Shown here: in pieces, positions 9,092 through 18,772 of the stretch | Layout of the letters: every line of letters begins with the position of its first letter | Numbering within the stretch: position 1 is the stretch's first letter | DNA from: Clostridiales bacterium | GTDB lineage: Bacteria; Bacillota; Clostridia; Saccharofermentanales; Saccharofermentanaceae | Reading direction: 5' to 3' | Assembly: GCA_017554745.1 (NCBI GenBank) | Contig: JAFZHS010000015.1 | Span: 54,244-118,243 of the forward strand | DNA: 64,000 bases | The notes under the pieces: model-generated | Seen by the model: the letters and a program-made list of their open reading frames with translations, nothing else | What the model was told of the DNA's origin: nothing | Database searches by the model: none | Made by a program: the position numbers and the translations under genes

Positions 9092-9664
9092 ATGAGTGAT
9101 ATTAACATGACTTTAGAAGAGAGCATTGCTCTTGCTGAAAAGCTCCAAAAAGGATATGCCAAGATGGAGTCGATCGAGCGCGATATAGCTTCGAAGCGGG
9201 ACGAGATAAGACGTCCGCTTACGCAATACAGGCGTCATTCGTTTTTTAAGTTTTTCTGGCCGAGTTTTATAGTTGCCGATATCTCTTTTGTCGTCGCCAT
9301 CTTATTGTGTCCTGTTTTCATTGAAGAGTTTCCCAAATTGTACGGGTTAGTAATATTAATTGTTCTTCTTATTCCGGTTGCCATTCTTGTTATTGGCGCA
9401 ACCGTTGCCAAAAAGAAGGCAAGGGAAGCTAACAAATCAATAGAGTATGCCCAGGAAGATGAGTTGAATAAGAAGGACGAACTTCGTGACAAGGTTAAAG
9501 AGCTTGAGCATGAGTATAACAGCTTGTCGATAAGTGTCGGCAGCTATAGCGATATCGTTCCTGCAGCTTATAGAAAAAGCTCTGCAATGGCCAGGGTAAA
9601 GCTCCTGCTGCAGTCAGGTAAGGCAGATAATTTTGCAGACGCTTTGGAAAAGTGTAAAAGCTGA
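9092..9664 (+). CDS. Small coiled-coil membrane protein
   Basis: 190 residues: an N-terminal amphipathic helix (ESIALAEKLQKGYAKMESIERDI), two hydrophobic segments (about 55-75 and 80-105), a charged coiled coil (about 105-145) and a C-terminal helical part. Family not recognised. A GGGGGTG ribosome site and an extended -10 (TGC-TAATAT) precede it. Followed by about 300 bases of control sequence for the pilus island, including its own terminator. Confidence 0.6.
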   Translation: MSDINMTLEESIALAEKLQKGYAKMESIERDIASKRDEIRRPLTQYRRHSFFKFFWPSFIVADISFVVAILLCPVFIEEFPKLYGLVILIVLLIPVAILVIGATVAKKKAREANKSIEYAQEDELNKKDELRDKVKELEHEYNSLSISVGSYSDIVPAAYRKSSAMARVKLLLQSGKADNFADALEKCKS

Positions 9665-9704
9665 TACGATATCTTTTGACATCTGACTGGGAAGCATAAC
9701 GCTG

Positions 9705-9765
9705 TGTAACAATGTTACAAAAACCAAAATTTCGGGAGACGTCTCGTTTGTGTAACATTGTTACA
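9705..9765. promoter_or_regulatory. Paired palindromes upstream of the adhesin gene
   Basis: Two 15-bp sites, TGTAACAATGTTACA (9705-9719) and TGTAACATTGTTACA (9751-9765), are exact reverse complements of each other and each is a palindrome around three bases. Their centres are 46 bp apart, about 4.4 helical turns. Between them is a perfect 10-bp palindrome GAGACGTCTC (9736-9745). This stretch of about 300 bases (9665-9965) contains no gene. The paired sites suggest cooperative binding of a dimeric regulator, possibly the response regulator encoded downstream. Confidence 0.55.
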
Positions 9766-9813
9766 AAACATCTTTCGAGATTACTTTTGTGACTTGATAG
9801 CCATTTTTGTTCG

Positions 9814-9848
9814 AAAAAAAAGACCGGTCTGATGATCGGTTTTTTGTT
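9814..9848 (+). terminator. Terminator upstream of the adhesin gene
   Basis: A-rich left arm, ACCG/CGGT core and a TTTTTTGTTTTT tail. It probably ends the 9092-9664 transcript or a leader coming from the palindrome region. Confidence 0.6.
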
Positions 9849-9965
9849 TTTCCAAATGCCCAAAATTTATTCTTAAAGATATTTAACTTTGTCCCCATTT
9901 TGTACCTATTGCTTTGATATCATCATAGCGTAAGAGTGGCCAATTCCTGTTTTGAGGACTTACAA

Positions 9966-12900
9966 ATGAAGCGTAAAGACTTAATTAAAATAATAAAAAG
10001 AGTTATTGCAATCATGCTGGTTGCTGTAATTACTGCGTCTGTCTTTACTTCTTATGATAAAGCCGGTCAATTCTTTAATTCCATTAGATCTGTTTTCGCT
10101 GATGAGATCGAAGGCGAGGGTGAAGGCGAAAACGAAGATTCCTATATTATTGATACTGAGGCTCCTGATATCGTTGAAACTGAGCCTTCTTATAATGAAG
10201 AAATAACTGAATCCGATAATAATATAAATATAGAAGATACTACCGATTCATCTGAGACAGAGAATGTAGAAACTACAGTTGCTGAAACGGATCCTGTTGA
10301 GACTGAACCCGCTAAGGAAGACATCGAGCTTAAGGAGCGCGAGGTCAAAGCTGAGGGTGAGGATATCTTCGTATCCGGTCTTTTACCCTCTGACGTTCGG
10401 GTAACAGCTGAGCGTGTTGAAGTCGAGGTAAGCGGAGTTAAGGTTATCGCTGCATACGACATCAAGGTCTTCGACAAGAACGGAAATGAGTGGCAGCCCA
10501 TAGAGCCCCTCAAGATCTCTGTAGCATCCGATGAAGTTAACAAGGCTGTCGAAGATGAGGCTCAGGTAATCTATGTTCCTGACGATCTTGCTGAGAGCGG
10601 CAAGCCTGTCGATATCAAAGATACGAATGTTGAGAGAATCGATGCAGTGGTCAAGGACGGCAACGTCGAATTCCAGGCAGGTCACTTCAGCGTTTATGTC
10701 ATCATTGAACACGTTGGCGGTGAGGTTGTTACTCCCCGCGTACAGTTCCACTTCATAGCTCCTGTCGCAGAGGACTATCAGCCGACAAATAATAATGGTT
10801 TATTCTTATATACTTCTAATCCTTATACTTTCAATAATAAGGCTACAGATCCTGATGCCGGCAATAAGCAGGTCTCCATGATCGTTCGCGACGGCGATAC
10901 TCTCGAATCAATCGAAGCTCCATTGAATACGCAGAGCACTTATTTCTATGGTTGGTATACCGTTGATAAATCTGAGGATACCGTTACTTACAATTCTTCA
11001 ACAAAGACTTACTCCGGCAATATTACATACAGCTGGCCTTTAAATGATCCCGGCCGTGTTGAGCTGGATAAGGCCGTATCGATCAGTGCTGTAAGATCAG
11101 GCGACACCATAACATCTATCAATTGGACAGTCGGTAACGCATCCGGCACATGCACTGATATCGATTCAGAAGGCTGTGCTCATGTTTACCTCGCACCGAT
11201 CTACAGCAACTACTATTTTGTTAACTTCCATCTCGGCGCTCATACAGAGTCAACTGCTGAGACGCTTCTCTCACGCAAGCTCATCGTTCTTGGAAACAGT
11301 AACCAGACTGAAGTTAAGATCAGTGATGTTGAAGCGCCCAGTAACGATCCCGTTCACATCGTGTTTATCGGATGGGAACAAAATGTCGGCACAGCGCAGG
11401 ATCCTGATTGGGAATTGATCAGAACGATCGACACTAATAACCAGGAGATCATTGATCCCGGTAAGGATGGAAAATATATTACAGTCGGCGCAAAGACCGT
11501 TGATCTCTATCCATACTTCGTCCAGGCCCGTTATATCAATTTCAATATCGGTCCCAGCGGAAACGGTGCGTTGTTCTTAGGTCCACAGCTCATATTCACA
11601 AGTGATGAGTCTGAGGGAGATGAATATGCTTTGGATTCTTTGCCTACCACGACAAGAAACGGTTTCACATTTGGTGGTTGGTATACAGGTCCGGACGGCA
11701 CAGGTCACCAGATTACTGATGCCCAGGGTGTTGTTATTGACGATGATTATGTAGTAAAGGATTCAAACAACAAAAAGCTTTACGAAATCAAAGACGGTAA
11801 GATTTATGCTTACAACGCTCTTGACGAACTTGAGTTTTATGCAAATTGGGTTCCGAATACTCAGGCTACATATAAGGTTGTTATCTGGAAGCAGAAGGAT
11901 ACAGATGCTGCTAATATTCCTGATGATGATAAGACATACGATTATGAGACCTATTATTACGATGAGAATTGGAATACGAGCAATCCAGTAACTGAAGATG
12001 TATTGCGCAATTTCACAGGTTCTGATGCGGACAGACAATCTGTAAGCGGTGTCAACATCCTTGGTATGAACTATACAGGTTTCCAGTATGGACGCAGTGA
12101 AGGTCTTGGAACTGTCGATCCTCAGGGAAGTACAGTTATTAATGTTTACTATGACCGTATTACTTACAGTGTGAAGTTTGTATTTGCAAGACGAGCATTG
12201 AGCAATGGTAGTGAAACTGGAAACTTTTATGTGCCATATCTTAGCGGTTCACGTTATACGCCTCCAGCTACTATGACATGGCAGGCTTATTGTACACAAG
12301 GTAGCGGAATGGGTTGGACTTCTGCAAATACAAATCAGTTATCTTTAGTATGCAGTTATAGTAGTGAATTCGTTCAATATGAGGATTACAACAATAATAG
12401 ATACTATTTCTATGTAATTACCTCTAACTACGGTTCGGATATTACTGATTTGTGGCCTGATTATTCAAAGTTCCCTACATTAGGCAATTATACTCTTGTC
12501 AGTTGGTGGACAATGGCATCGACTTCATTAAACGAAGGACCTGGTCAAAACGATACAGTTAAAGGCAAGTTCTCCACGATGGATTCTACTGTTTTGGGTA
12601 ATCTCAATTCCACGAATGGAAATTTCCTTATTGCAAGTTACAGAACCAATTCAAATAACTGGACTTATAAAATTTATTGGGAAACTCTTGATGGTGAAGA
12701 TTATACCGGAATGGATGTTGTAACTTACAACGGCAATACATATTATCTTGCGAATTCCTTTACTGCTCGTTCAAGTAATACAAATCTTAGTCAGCAGAAT
12801 GGACCTGAATATGCTGGGTTTAATGCTCCGGCGAAAGTAAAGGGGACAGGTACAGGTAATATTGCGGAATTTTACTATACCCGTAAATCATATGACTTGA

Positions 12901-15900
12901 CCTTTTCTGCTAACTATCCGCCTGCACTCGCTGGAAATCAGCCGGCAGAACAGATTTTTACCAATATAACTTATGGACAAAGCCTTGCTTCTTACAGCAG
13001 CACCGCAGCTCCAGCAGTACCCAGCAGCGATTATGTTTTCGCAGGTTGGTACGAAGATGCCGGTGGAGTTAAGCCGTTTGATTTTGCAAATGAGACTATG
13101 CCTTCTGCTAATAAGGTGCTCTATGCTAAGTGGTCATTGAAGGAATATCAGATCAACATTAATCCTAACGGCGGCGTTATTTGCCAAACTGATTTAACCT
13201 GGTTTACTGCTGAACAGTTGGAAGCTATAGGACTTACTTCTGAAGATAATAATCCCTACGCCACATATTTCGATAATATAGCGACCCAGACTATCCAAAG
13301 CTACGATAATCTTGTGCGCAATTATGTTGAGGTTAGTGATGCCGAAGCTGCTCAGATGGATCCTAATGATGTTTATCGCTATGTTTACATATACAGATCT
13401 AATCTTGAAGGCGGTCAGGGCAAACTTGGAGCAGAAGCCCGTGTGGCTGTTTATATCAGAGATACAGAGGCATCTCTGCAGGCTTTCTATGATTTTTATG
13501 TACATCAGGTTGAGCTTCGTCAGTCAAGAGATCCTGAATTAACACCTTTGCCTCGTGCGCAGTGGGAAGCTACATATGTTTCCGCAGATAAATACCGCAA
13601 ACTTAGAACAGGTGAGCAGTATGTATTCCTGGCATGGTACGAAGTCGTTAACGGTGTTCGTCAGAATACTCCTTTTGACTTCTCCCAGCCTGCTGAACAT
13701 GAGACAACATTGATCGCTGAGTGGCGACTTGATGGCGGTTACAGCTTACTCTATACAACTGAGTATTATGCTGATAATAACGACTACATCACAGCTAACC
13801 TTGAAGACTGGACAGATCCTTTAGACGGAACTTCAAAGTATGCAGACGGTGCAACCACAGAGGCAATGCAGGAACCTACTTCCGTTATGGTCAATGGTAA
13901 GGGCCCTGAAGATGCAGAGTATGTAGATTACCAGTTCCTCGGATGGCAGATCGTTAAGGTAGAGACAGTAGCGGGCAGGCCTCGTTATACTCCTTTGGAG
14001 CCCGGTGTTTATTACACTGCAGGTCAGGATCTTACAGTTAGGGCCAGATACTCTGATGAGAACATGGTTATCCATATGCAGGCTGTATATCAGCGCAGAG
14101 ATGAAGCATACCGTAGACCTGAAGTGGTCAATCTGACATTAAATGCCGGTAGAGATGCTATGAATACGGCTTATGGCACTTTGAATGGTTCTGCAGGTGA
14201 CATCCCTTCATGGGCTTGGCCTGGTCACTACTATTTTGATGTTGCAACTAACTCAATTGTATTTGGTGATACTCAGTCCAATACCGCTATTTATTTATAT
14301 AAGTATGCAACTACACTCTCTGAGAGCGAAGTTAGCTCTGATTCACTTAATCCAACGGGCGTAAAGTTCTTTACTCATCCTGCTGGTTATAAGTTGATCG
14401 GCTTCGATTTGGATGCATATGATACTGATTTCGTTCCTGACTACGCAGCTGATGCTGTGGTTGCGGTTTCTCCTGGGGATAATCACATTCTTTATGCCGT
14501 ATGGGAACCGATGGTATACCTTGATCTTGTAAACGATACTGAAAAGGCACTTACTATTTCGATTTCTTCTACTAATGGAAATGCTCTTTATGTTGTTAAT
14601 CAGGCCGACGGATCTTTCTCCAGAACACCTGTTAATCCTAATAGCGTTGTAATTGAACCCGGCACAACTCGCCTTGTTATGCCTTATGGCGCGGGAAAAG
14701 ATTTCACCATAAGTGGCACTAATACTCTTGGTGTTGGTTATGTAATGGAAGTTTCAAGCACTTATGCAGGTCGTTCAAGTGAGTTGGATCCTGCACCGGT
14801 TAAAGATATTAAGAACACGAAGACTTACTCTATTTCTGATCAGCTCTATGAGGATGCACAGGGCCGACCGGTTACAGTTACTTTCTCTGCTCTGCAAATG
14901 CCGAGAACATTGGTGCTTCATGATAACGATCCGATTGATGCTACCTGGGAACAGTCATTTGATATAAATGAAGCAACTTATGTATTAACTGAAACGAGAG
15001 TCCGCGTTGGTCGAGTATTCAAAGGTTGGGATGAAAGTCCAAATGCTACAACTGCAACATATCCCATTGAGAACGATGGATCTATGAACCAAACCCTTAT
15101 TTTGAATGACTTTTTCGGGGAAAACACAATAAAGGATCTATACGCAGTATGGGGTTCTAATGACCAGGAAGCTGTTGTAAAAGTATATAAAGAAGTACCG
15201 GTTCCTGGTGATCAGAGTAAGGGTTTTATGTTCTCAGTTAATCTTCAGGGTCAGTATAGAAGATATAGTTATAATAGTTATAGTACGGTTAATGAGACGG
15301 AAAATTTTGAACTTTCGAACGGCGAGTATCTTGTTATCAGTATGCAGCGCAATACCGGTGGTTCCGGTAACCGTGCAACATTGCGCGTAGCTGTACAGAA
15401 GTATGATGCTAATGATCAACCTGTCGGTTCGGTTGTTTATGTCGGATGGCAGAACAACAATAATAATAGCTACAATGCTGTAAATTTAACACGTGTAACT
15501 GTTACTGAGATAAAAGATGATAATTATACTCCAAGTATAGAAATCGTTGGTTTGTATAGAGAAGATTATCCTATTACTTCAAGTGAAAATCCTGATTATA
15601 AGATTAGTTGGACGAATGACAGAGCCGGAGGAACAGTAGTCTTCACTAACACCCGCAGAACTGCTGATGTAACGATCAATAAGGATCTGTTGCCTGATAC
15701 GGTAGATCCTGAACTCTTCAGTTTTACTGCTGAAGTAGTCAGCCCGGCCAATGAGACGATTACTTATACACTTGATCCGTCCACTTACACCATTTTAAGC
15801 GGTGCTGACGCTGCTAACGGTGGTGAGTGGAAGATCGAGGGAATACCTACCGGTTCAACATTGATCATTACTGAAAATCTGACAGCTGCGGACATTAACC

Positions 15901-17288
15901 GTTTCGAGACATCGGCAGTGGGTATTAAGGCTACGGCTTCCGGTACTTCGCCTGTAACGGATACTGCAGCAGAAGATAATATCTTCTCATTTGTAGTTGA
16001 AGACAATACAACTGTTACCTTTACTAATACTCTCAGAACGAAGAATATCCGTCTGGTAGTTATGGACGATAGCATTCCTCCGGAGTATTTGGACAGCGCT
16101 AACTTTACATTCCCTGGCGTTTTCGAGGGGACAAAGTTCTCAGCAGCAGGAACCGGTCTCGTTTGGGAAGGCGAAGTCTATGTAGGTCAGTACGATCTTA
16201 CAGAAACAGCTATGCCGGACCACGCAGGCGGCGTTCGTTACACTATGCTTCAGGCTACAGCTACTGTTAATGTAAACAGTAACGGCGTTGTTGTTACTCC
16301 CGGCTCTGTTTCAGATACGATACTCGTTGATTATGATGATGTTAATGACGTTTACACGATCATCGTAATTAACCCGAAGATGATGCGCGTTACAGTTAAG
16401 AAGACTGTCGAGAACGATTACGGAATCAACAGCTTCCTCTTTACGGTAGTTGTTACTGACAGTAATGACCAGCCGGTCCAGATGTCCAATGTATACGGAT
16501 CTCAGGGCACAAATGCTCAGGGTAAGCTGGAATTTACGTTAGTTAATAACCAGACAGCTTTGCTGTACGTTCCGAGATATGCGAATGTTCAGATCACTGA
16601 GACTGAGGATGACCGCTACATTACCGCATATCAGACAGGAAATAGTGCTGACAGTCTCGGTGCAGCTGTAATCGGAACTGGCACAACGCTTATGAACATA
16701 TCATCTGATAAGTATGTTCTTTGCAATAACCAGCGCCAGAAAGTCGATGTAACTGTCGAAAAGACTCTTGTTGGCAGCAGCGCAACATTTACGTTCACTG
16801 CACAGCTCAAGGAAAACAATACGGCTGTCGCAAATTACACTATGAGCAATAACGGCACGCCGGACGATACTTCTGATGACATCGTTACTGATGCCAGCGG
16901 CGCTGCAACATTCACGCTGACTCCTGCTACGAACGGCACTGCAAGTATTGTCCTCTCCGTGCATAAGGGTATGGCAATCAACGTTACTGAAGCGCCCAGC
17001 GCAACAATAGCATATACTACGGGATTTAGTGTTACTTCTACTAGTGATCCCGGTAACGTCCTAAAGTCCGATCAGGACAGCAATACAACAGGATATGTAA
17101 CAGCAAATGAAAATATAACTATTACATTTACGAACACTGAGGCATCGATCGTAGCGCCTACGGCTGTTAAGAGCGAGAGCATGAGCTTAGTTGTCTTGAT
17201 GATCTCTTCTGCAACATGTTTGGCAGGCGCTGTGGTCCACAACGAGCGAAAGAAGAAAGGGGGGCAGGATGTAAGTACAAACGATTAA
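9966..17288 (+). CDS. Giant repeat surface protein / pilus-associated adhesin
   Basis: 2,440-residue secreted, wall-anchored protein. The start at 9966 (ATG after GAGG) is preferred to a GTG ten codons upstream. A basic N terminus plus one hydrophobic helix forms a long signal peptide, then an acidic Glu/Thr linker. The middle contains at least six Listeria-Bacteroides (InlB B-type) repeats, seen as GGWYTGPDGTG, FAGWYEDAGG, FLAWYEVVNG, FLGWQIVK, LIGFDLDA and FKGWDESPN, each closed by a YAxW strand. The last 700 residues carry about five beta-sandwich domains of Cna-B/DUF7601 type, each starting with V(T/K)VxK and ending in FTNT, which is where Lys-Asn isopeptide bonds form in such domains. 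The C terminus is a sorting-signal layout: VAPTAV, hydrophobic helix, basic tail. Likely pilus tip or ancillary adhesin by position. Confidence 0.85.
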   Translation: MKRKDLIKIIKRVIAIMLVAVITASVFTSYDKAGQFFNSIRSVFADEIEGEGEGENEDSYIIDTEAPDIVETEPSYNEEITESDNNINIEDTTDSSETENVETTVAETDPVETEPAKEDIELKEREVKAEGEDIFVSGLLPSDVRVTAERVEVEVSGVKVIAAYDIKVFDKNGNEWQPIEPLKISVASDEVNKAVEDEAQVIYVPDDLAESGKPVDIKDTNVERIDAVVKDGNVEFQAGHFSVYVIIEHVGGEVVTPRVQFHFIAPVAEDYQPTNNNGLFLYTSNPYTFNNKATDPDAGNKQVSMIVRDGDTLESIEAPLNTQSTYFYGWYTVDKSEDTVTYNSSTKTYSGNITYSWPLNDPGRVELDKAVSISAVRSGDTITSINWTVGNASGTCTDIDSEGCAHVYLAPIYSNYYFVNFHLGAHTESTAETLLSRKLIVLGNSNQTEVKISDVEAPSNDPVHIVFIGWEQNVGTAQDPDWELIRTIDTNNQEIIDPGKDGKYITVGAKTVDLYPYFVQARYINFNIGPSGNGALFLGPQLIFTSDESEGDEYALDSLPTTTRNGFTFGGWYTGPDGTGHQITDAQGVVIDDDYVVKDSNNKKLYEIKDGKIYAYNALDELEFYANWVPNTQATYKVVIWKQKDTDAANIPDDDKTYDYETYYYDENWNTSNPVTEDVLRNFTGSDADRQSVSGVNILGMNYTGFQYGRSEGLGTVDPQGSTVINVYYDRITYSVKFVFARRALSNGSETGNFYVPYLSGSRYTPPATMTWQAYCTQGSGMGWTSANTNQLSLVCSYSSEFVQYEDYNNNRYYFYVITSNYGSDITDLWPDYSKFPTLGNYTLVSWWTMASTSLNEGPGQNDTVKGKFSTMDSTVLGNLNSTNGNFLIASYRTNSNNWTYKIYWETLDGEDYTGMDVVTYNGNTYYLANSFTARSSNTNLSQQNGPEYAGFNAPAKVKGTGTGNIAEFYYTRKSYDLTFSANYPPALAGNQPAEQIFTNITYGQSLASYSSTAAPAVPSSDYVFAGWYEDAGGVKPFDFANETMPSANKVLYAKWSLKEYQININPNGGVICQTDLTWFTAEQLEAIGLTSEDNNPYATYFDNIATQTIQSYDNLVRNYVEVSDAEAAQMDPNDVYRYVYIYRSNLEGGQGKLGAEARVAVYIRDTEASLQAFYDFYVHQVELRQSRDPELTPLPRAQWEATYVSADKYRKLRTGEQYVFLAWYEVVNGVRQNTPFDFSQPAEHETTLIAEWRLDGGYSLLYTTEYYADNNDYITANLEDWTDPLDGTSKYADGATTEAMQEPTSVMVNGKGPEDAEYVDYQFLGWQIVKVETVAGRPRYTPLEPGVYYTAGQDLTVRARYSDENMVIHMQAVYQRRDEAYRRPEVVNLTLNAGRDAMNTAYGTLNGSAGDIPSWAWPGHYYFDVATNSIVFGDTQSNTAIYLYKYATTLSESEVSSDSLNPTGVKFFTHPAGYKLIGFDLDAYDTDFVPDYAADAVVAVSPGDNHILYAVWEPMVYLDLVNDTEKALTISISSTNGNALYVVNQADGSFSRTPVNPNSVVIEPGTTRLVMPYGAGKDFTISGTNTLGVGYVMEVSSTYAGRSSELDPAPVKDIKNTKTYSISDQLYEDAQGRPVTVTFSALQMPRTLVLHDNDPIDATWEQSFDINEATYVLTETRVRVGRVFKGWDESPNATTATYPIENDGSMNQTLILNDFFGENTIKDLYAVWGSNDQEAVVKVYKEVPVPGDQSKGFMFSVNLQGQYRRYSYNSYSTVNETENFELSNGEYLVISMQRNTGGSGNRATLRVAVQKYDANDQPVGSVVYVGWQNNNNNSYNAVNLTRVTVTEIKDDNYTPSIEIVGLYREDYPITSSENPDYKISWTNDRAGGTVVFTNTRRTADVTINKDLLPDTVDPELFSFTAEVVSPANETITYTLDPSTYTILSGADAANGGEWKIEGIPTGSTLIITENLTAADINRFETSAVGIKATASGTSPVTDTAAEDNIFSFVVEDNTTVTFTNTLRTKNIRLVVMDDSIPPEYLDSANFTFPGVFEGTKFSAAGTGLVWEGEVYVGQYDLTETAMPDHAGGVRYTMLQATATVNVNSNGVVVTPGSVSDTILVDYDDVNDVYTIIVINPKMMRVTVKKTVENDYGINSFLFTVVVTDSNDQPVQMSNVYGSQGTNAQGKLEFTLVNNQTALLYVPRYANVQITETEDDRYITAYQTGNSADSLGAAVIGTGTTLMNISSDKYVLCNNQRQKVDVTVEKTLVGSSATFTFTAQLKENNTAVANYTMSNNGTPDDTSDDIVTDASGAATFTLTPATNGTASIVLSVHKGMAINVTEAPSATIAYTTGFSVTSTSDPGNVLKSDQDSNTTGYVTANENITITFTNTEASIVAPTAVKSESMSLVVLMISSATCLAGAVVHNERKKKGGQDVSTND

Positions 17289-17356
17289 CAAAATGTGACA
17301 CTTTTTCGTAAATGGCTCAAGATGCCTGAAGTGTCCCATTTCTGTCCCTAAACGAA

Positions 17357-17365
17357 TGGTATAAA
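17357..17365 (+). promoter_or_regulatory. Internal promoter of the pilin gene
   Basis: Extended -10 TGG-TATAAA, about 60 bases before the pilin ATG, flanked by AATGGT/ACCATT inverted arms. No clear -35. It would allow strong pilin expression apart from the 7.3-kb adhesin gene. Confidence 0.5.
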
Positions 17366-17425
17366 TAAACCATTACAACTACTAAAAACAACTCAAAACT
17401 GATAATTAATGAGGAGGAAATTATT

Positions 17426-18652
17426 ATGAAACGCATATTACGTAAAGTGACAAGCATTTGCGTTGCCACAGCCGTAGTAGCAGCAATGGGTTTAGCTTCA
17501 TTAGCTGCTGAGAACATCAGCGGAAACGGTACTGTGGTTGGAGACAACGATCCGGCAGATCCGCTTGAAACAAGTCTTGTTATCGAGAAGGAGCTAAGAG
17601 CATATAATCCTGAGACTACTCAGGTTTATGCACCGAACGTATCATATACTTATTCTATTGCAGGTATCGATGCGCAGAAGGTTGTAACAGATACAGATGG
17701 AATTAAGGCTACAACTAAGGAAGGACCTGCAGGTGCGACAATTACGTCAACGATTGAATGGACTGATGATGAGTTGATTGATGCTTCTCCTTCAGGTGAA
17801 CCGAACACAAAGGATATTACGATCGATCTTTCAAGTGTTACATTCACCGGTGCCGGCGTTTACCGCTATGAGATTACCGAGACTTGTGCGGATAAAGCCG
17901 CAAAAGGAGTTACGGACGGAGCAATAGCTGAAGTACGTTATCTTGATGTATATGTAAGAGATCCTAAGTCTGGAGAATCAGGTTATCAGATCTACGGTTA
18001 TGTTCTTTTCGAGAACAACAACAATATCGATGCCACATCAACTACAACAGATACAGTTGATAATGCAGTTAAGACCGAAGGTTTTGTTGAGACAGACGAT
18101 CTTTCCGCAGATTCTTACTACACATACAATGTAACTGTATCGAAGACACTCGTTAATGACTCTGCTAATGAGGGCCACGGATTCCCGTTCGAGTTCGTAT
18201 TTACTAAGGATACTAACGTTACGGGTGATTTCAATCTCGTTGCATCTTACCAGGCAGCAGCTCTTGCTATGACAGATAGTGTAGAAACAACTATCGCACA
18301 CGGCGCTTCAGTAACATATACCGGTATTCCTTGCGGAACAAAGGTTGATATCATCGAGACTAACGATATCGCTACAGCTGCTTATAAGGTTACTACAACC
18401 GGTGCAGACGCTAATGTTACAGACTTGCTCGTAAACTACAACGAGACAACAGGAGATGACGCAGTTGAAATCAATACTACAGCAGTTGGTACAGCAGCAA
18501 CAGCAAACTTCACAGTTGCTTTTACCAACACATTCGCACTCATTTCACCTACGGGTGTTGCAATGGCAGTGATTCCGTTCGTAATCCTCCTGGCATTCGG
18601 TATTGGATTCATGGTAGTCAGCACAAAGAAGAGAAAAGAAGATCAGGCTTGA
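17426..18652 (+). CDS. FctA/Spy0128-like major pilin
   Basis: 408-residue probable pilus backbone subunit. A Sec signal peptide (hydrophobic core ending LASLAA) is followed by a Spy0128/FctA-type isopeptide domain (about 45-195; marks are YTYSIAG, FTGAGVYRYEITE and the EVRYLDVYV strand) and a DUF7601-type domain (about 225-370; VTVSKTLVNDS to VAFTNTF). Lys in VxK and Asn in FTNT are the expected isopeptide pair. The C terminus has sorting motif ISPTG, a hydrophobic helix and a basic tail. The xPTG motif matches streptococcal FctA (EVPTG) rather than LPxTG and fits the class B sortase two genes downstream. GAGGAGG lies eight bases before the ATG. An attenuator follows the gene. Confidence 0.88.
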   Translation: MKRILRKVTSICVATAVVAAMGLASLAAENISGNGTVVGDNDPADPLETSLVIEKELRAYNPETTQVYAPNVSYTYSIAGIDAQKVVTDTDGIKATTKEGPAGATITSTIEWTDDELIDASPSGEPNTKDITIDLSSVTFTGAGVYRYEITETCADKAAKGVTDGAIAEVRYLDVYVRDPKSGESGYQIYGYVLFENNNNIDATSTTTDTVDNAVKTEGFVETDDLSADSYYTYNVTVSKTLVNDSANEGHGFPFEFVFTKDTNVTGDFNLVASYQAAALAMTDSVETTIAHGASVTYTGIPCGTKVDIIETNDIATAAYKVTTTGADANVTDLLVNYNETTGDDAVEINTTAVGTAATANFTVAFTNTFALISPTGVAMAVIPFVILLAFGIGFMVVSTKKRKEDQA

Positions 18653-18702
18653 TCCTGATGGTACCCGTTTTGCAAAGGCTGACGGTTGAAATGTGATTAA
18701 GG

Positions 18703-18737
18703 GGTGCGGATGCTAACCATGCATCCGTACCTTCTTT
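18703..18737 (+). terminator. Attenuator between pilin and sipA-like gene
   Basis: GGTGCGGATGC pairs with GCATCCGTACC over a seven-base loop and is followed by TTCTTT. The weak T run suggests partial termination, which would keep sortase and chaperone levels below pilin level. Confidence 0.6.
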
Positions 18738-18772
18738 AGAAAAATCAATGGGGAACGGTACGAGGTAGACAC

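Noticed and set aside
9705..9765. GlnR/TnrA nitrogen-control boxes
   Set aside because: The consensus TGTNAN7TNACA is 17 bp; these palindromes are 15 bp with five central bases, so spacing is wrong.
17150..18652. LPxTG sorting motifs in the adhesin and pilin
   Set aside because: Neither protein has LPxTG; the motifs are xPTA/xPTG, matching class B sortase pili instead.
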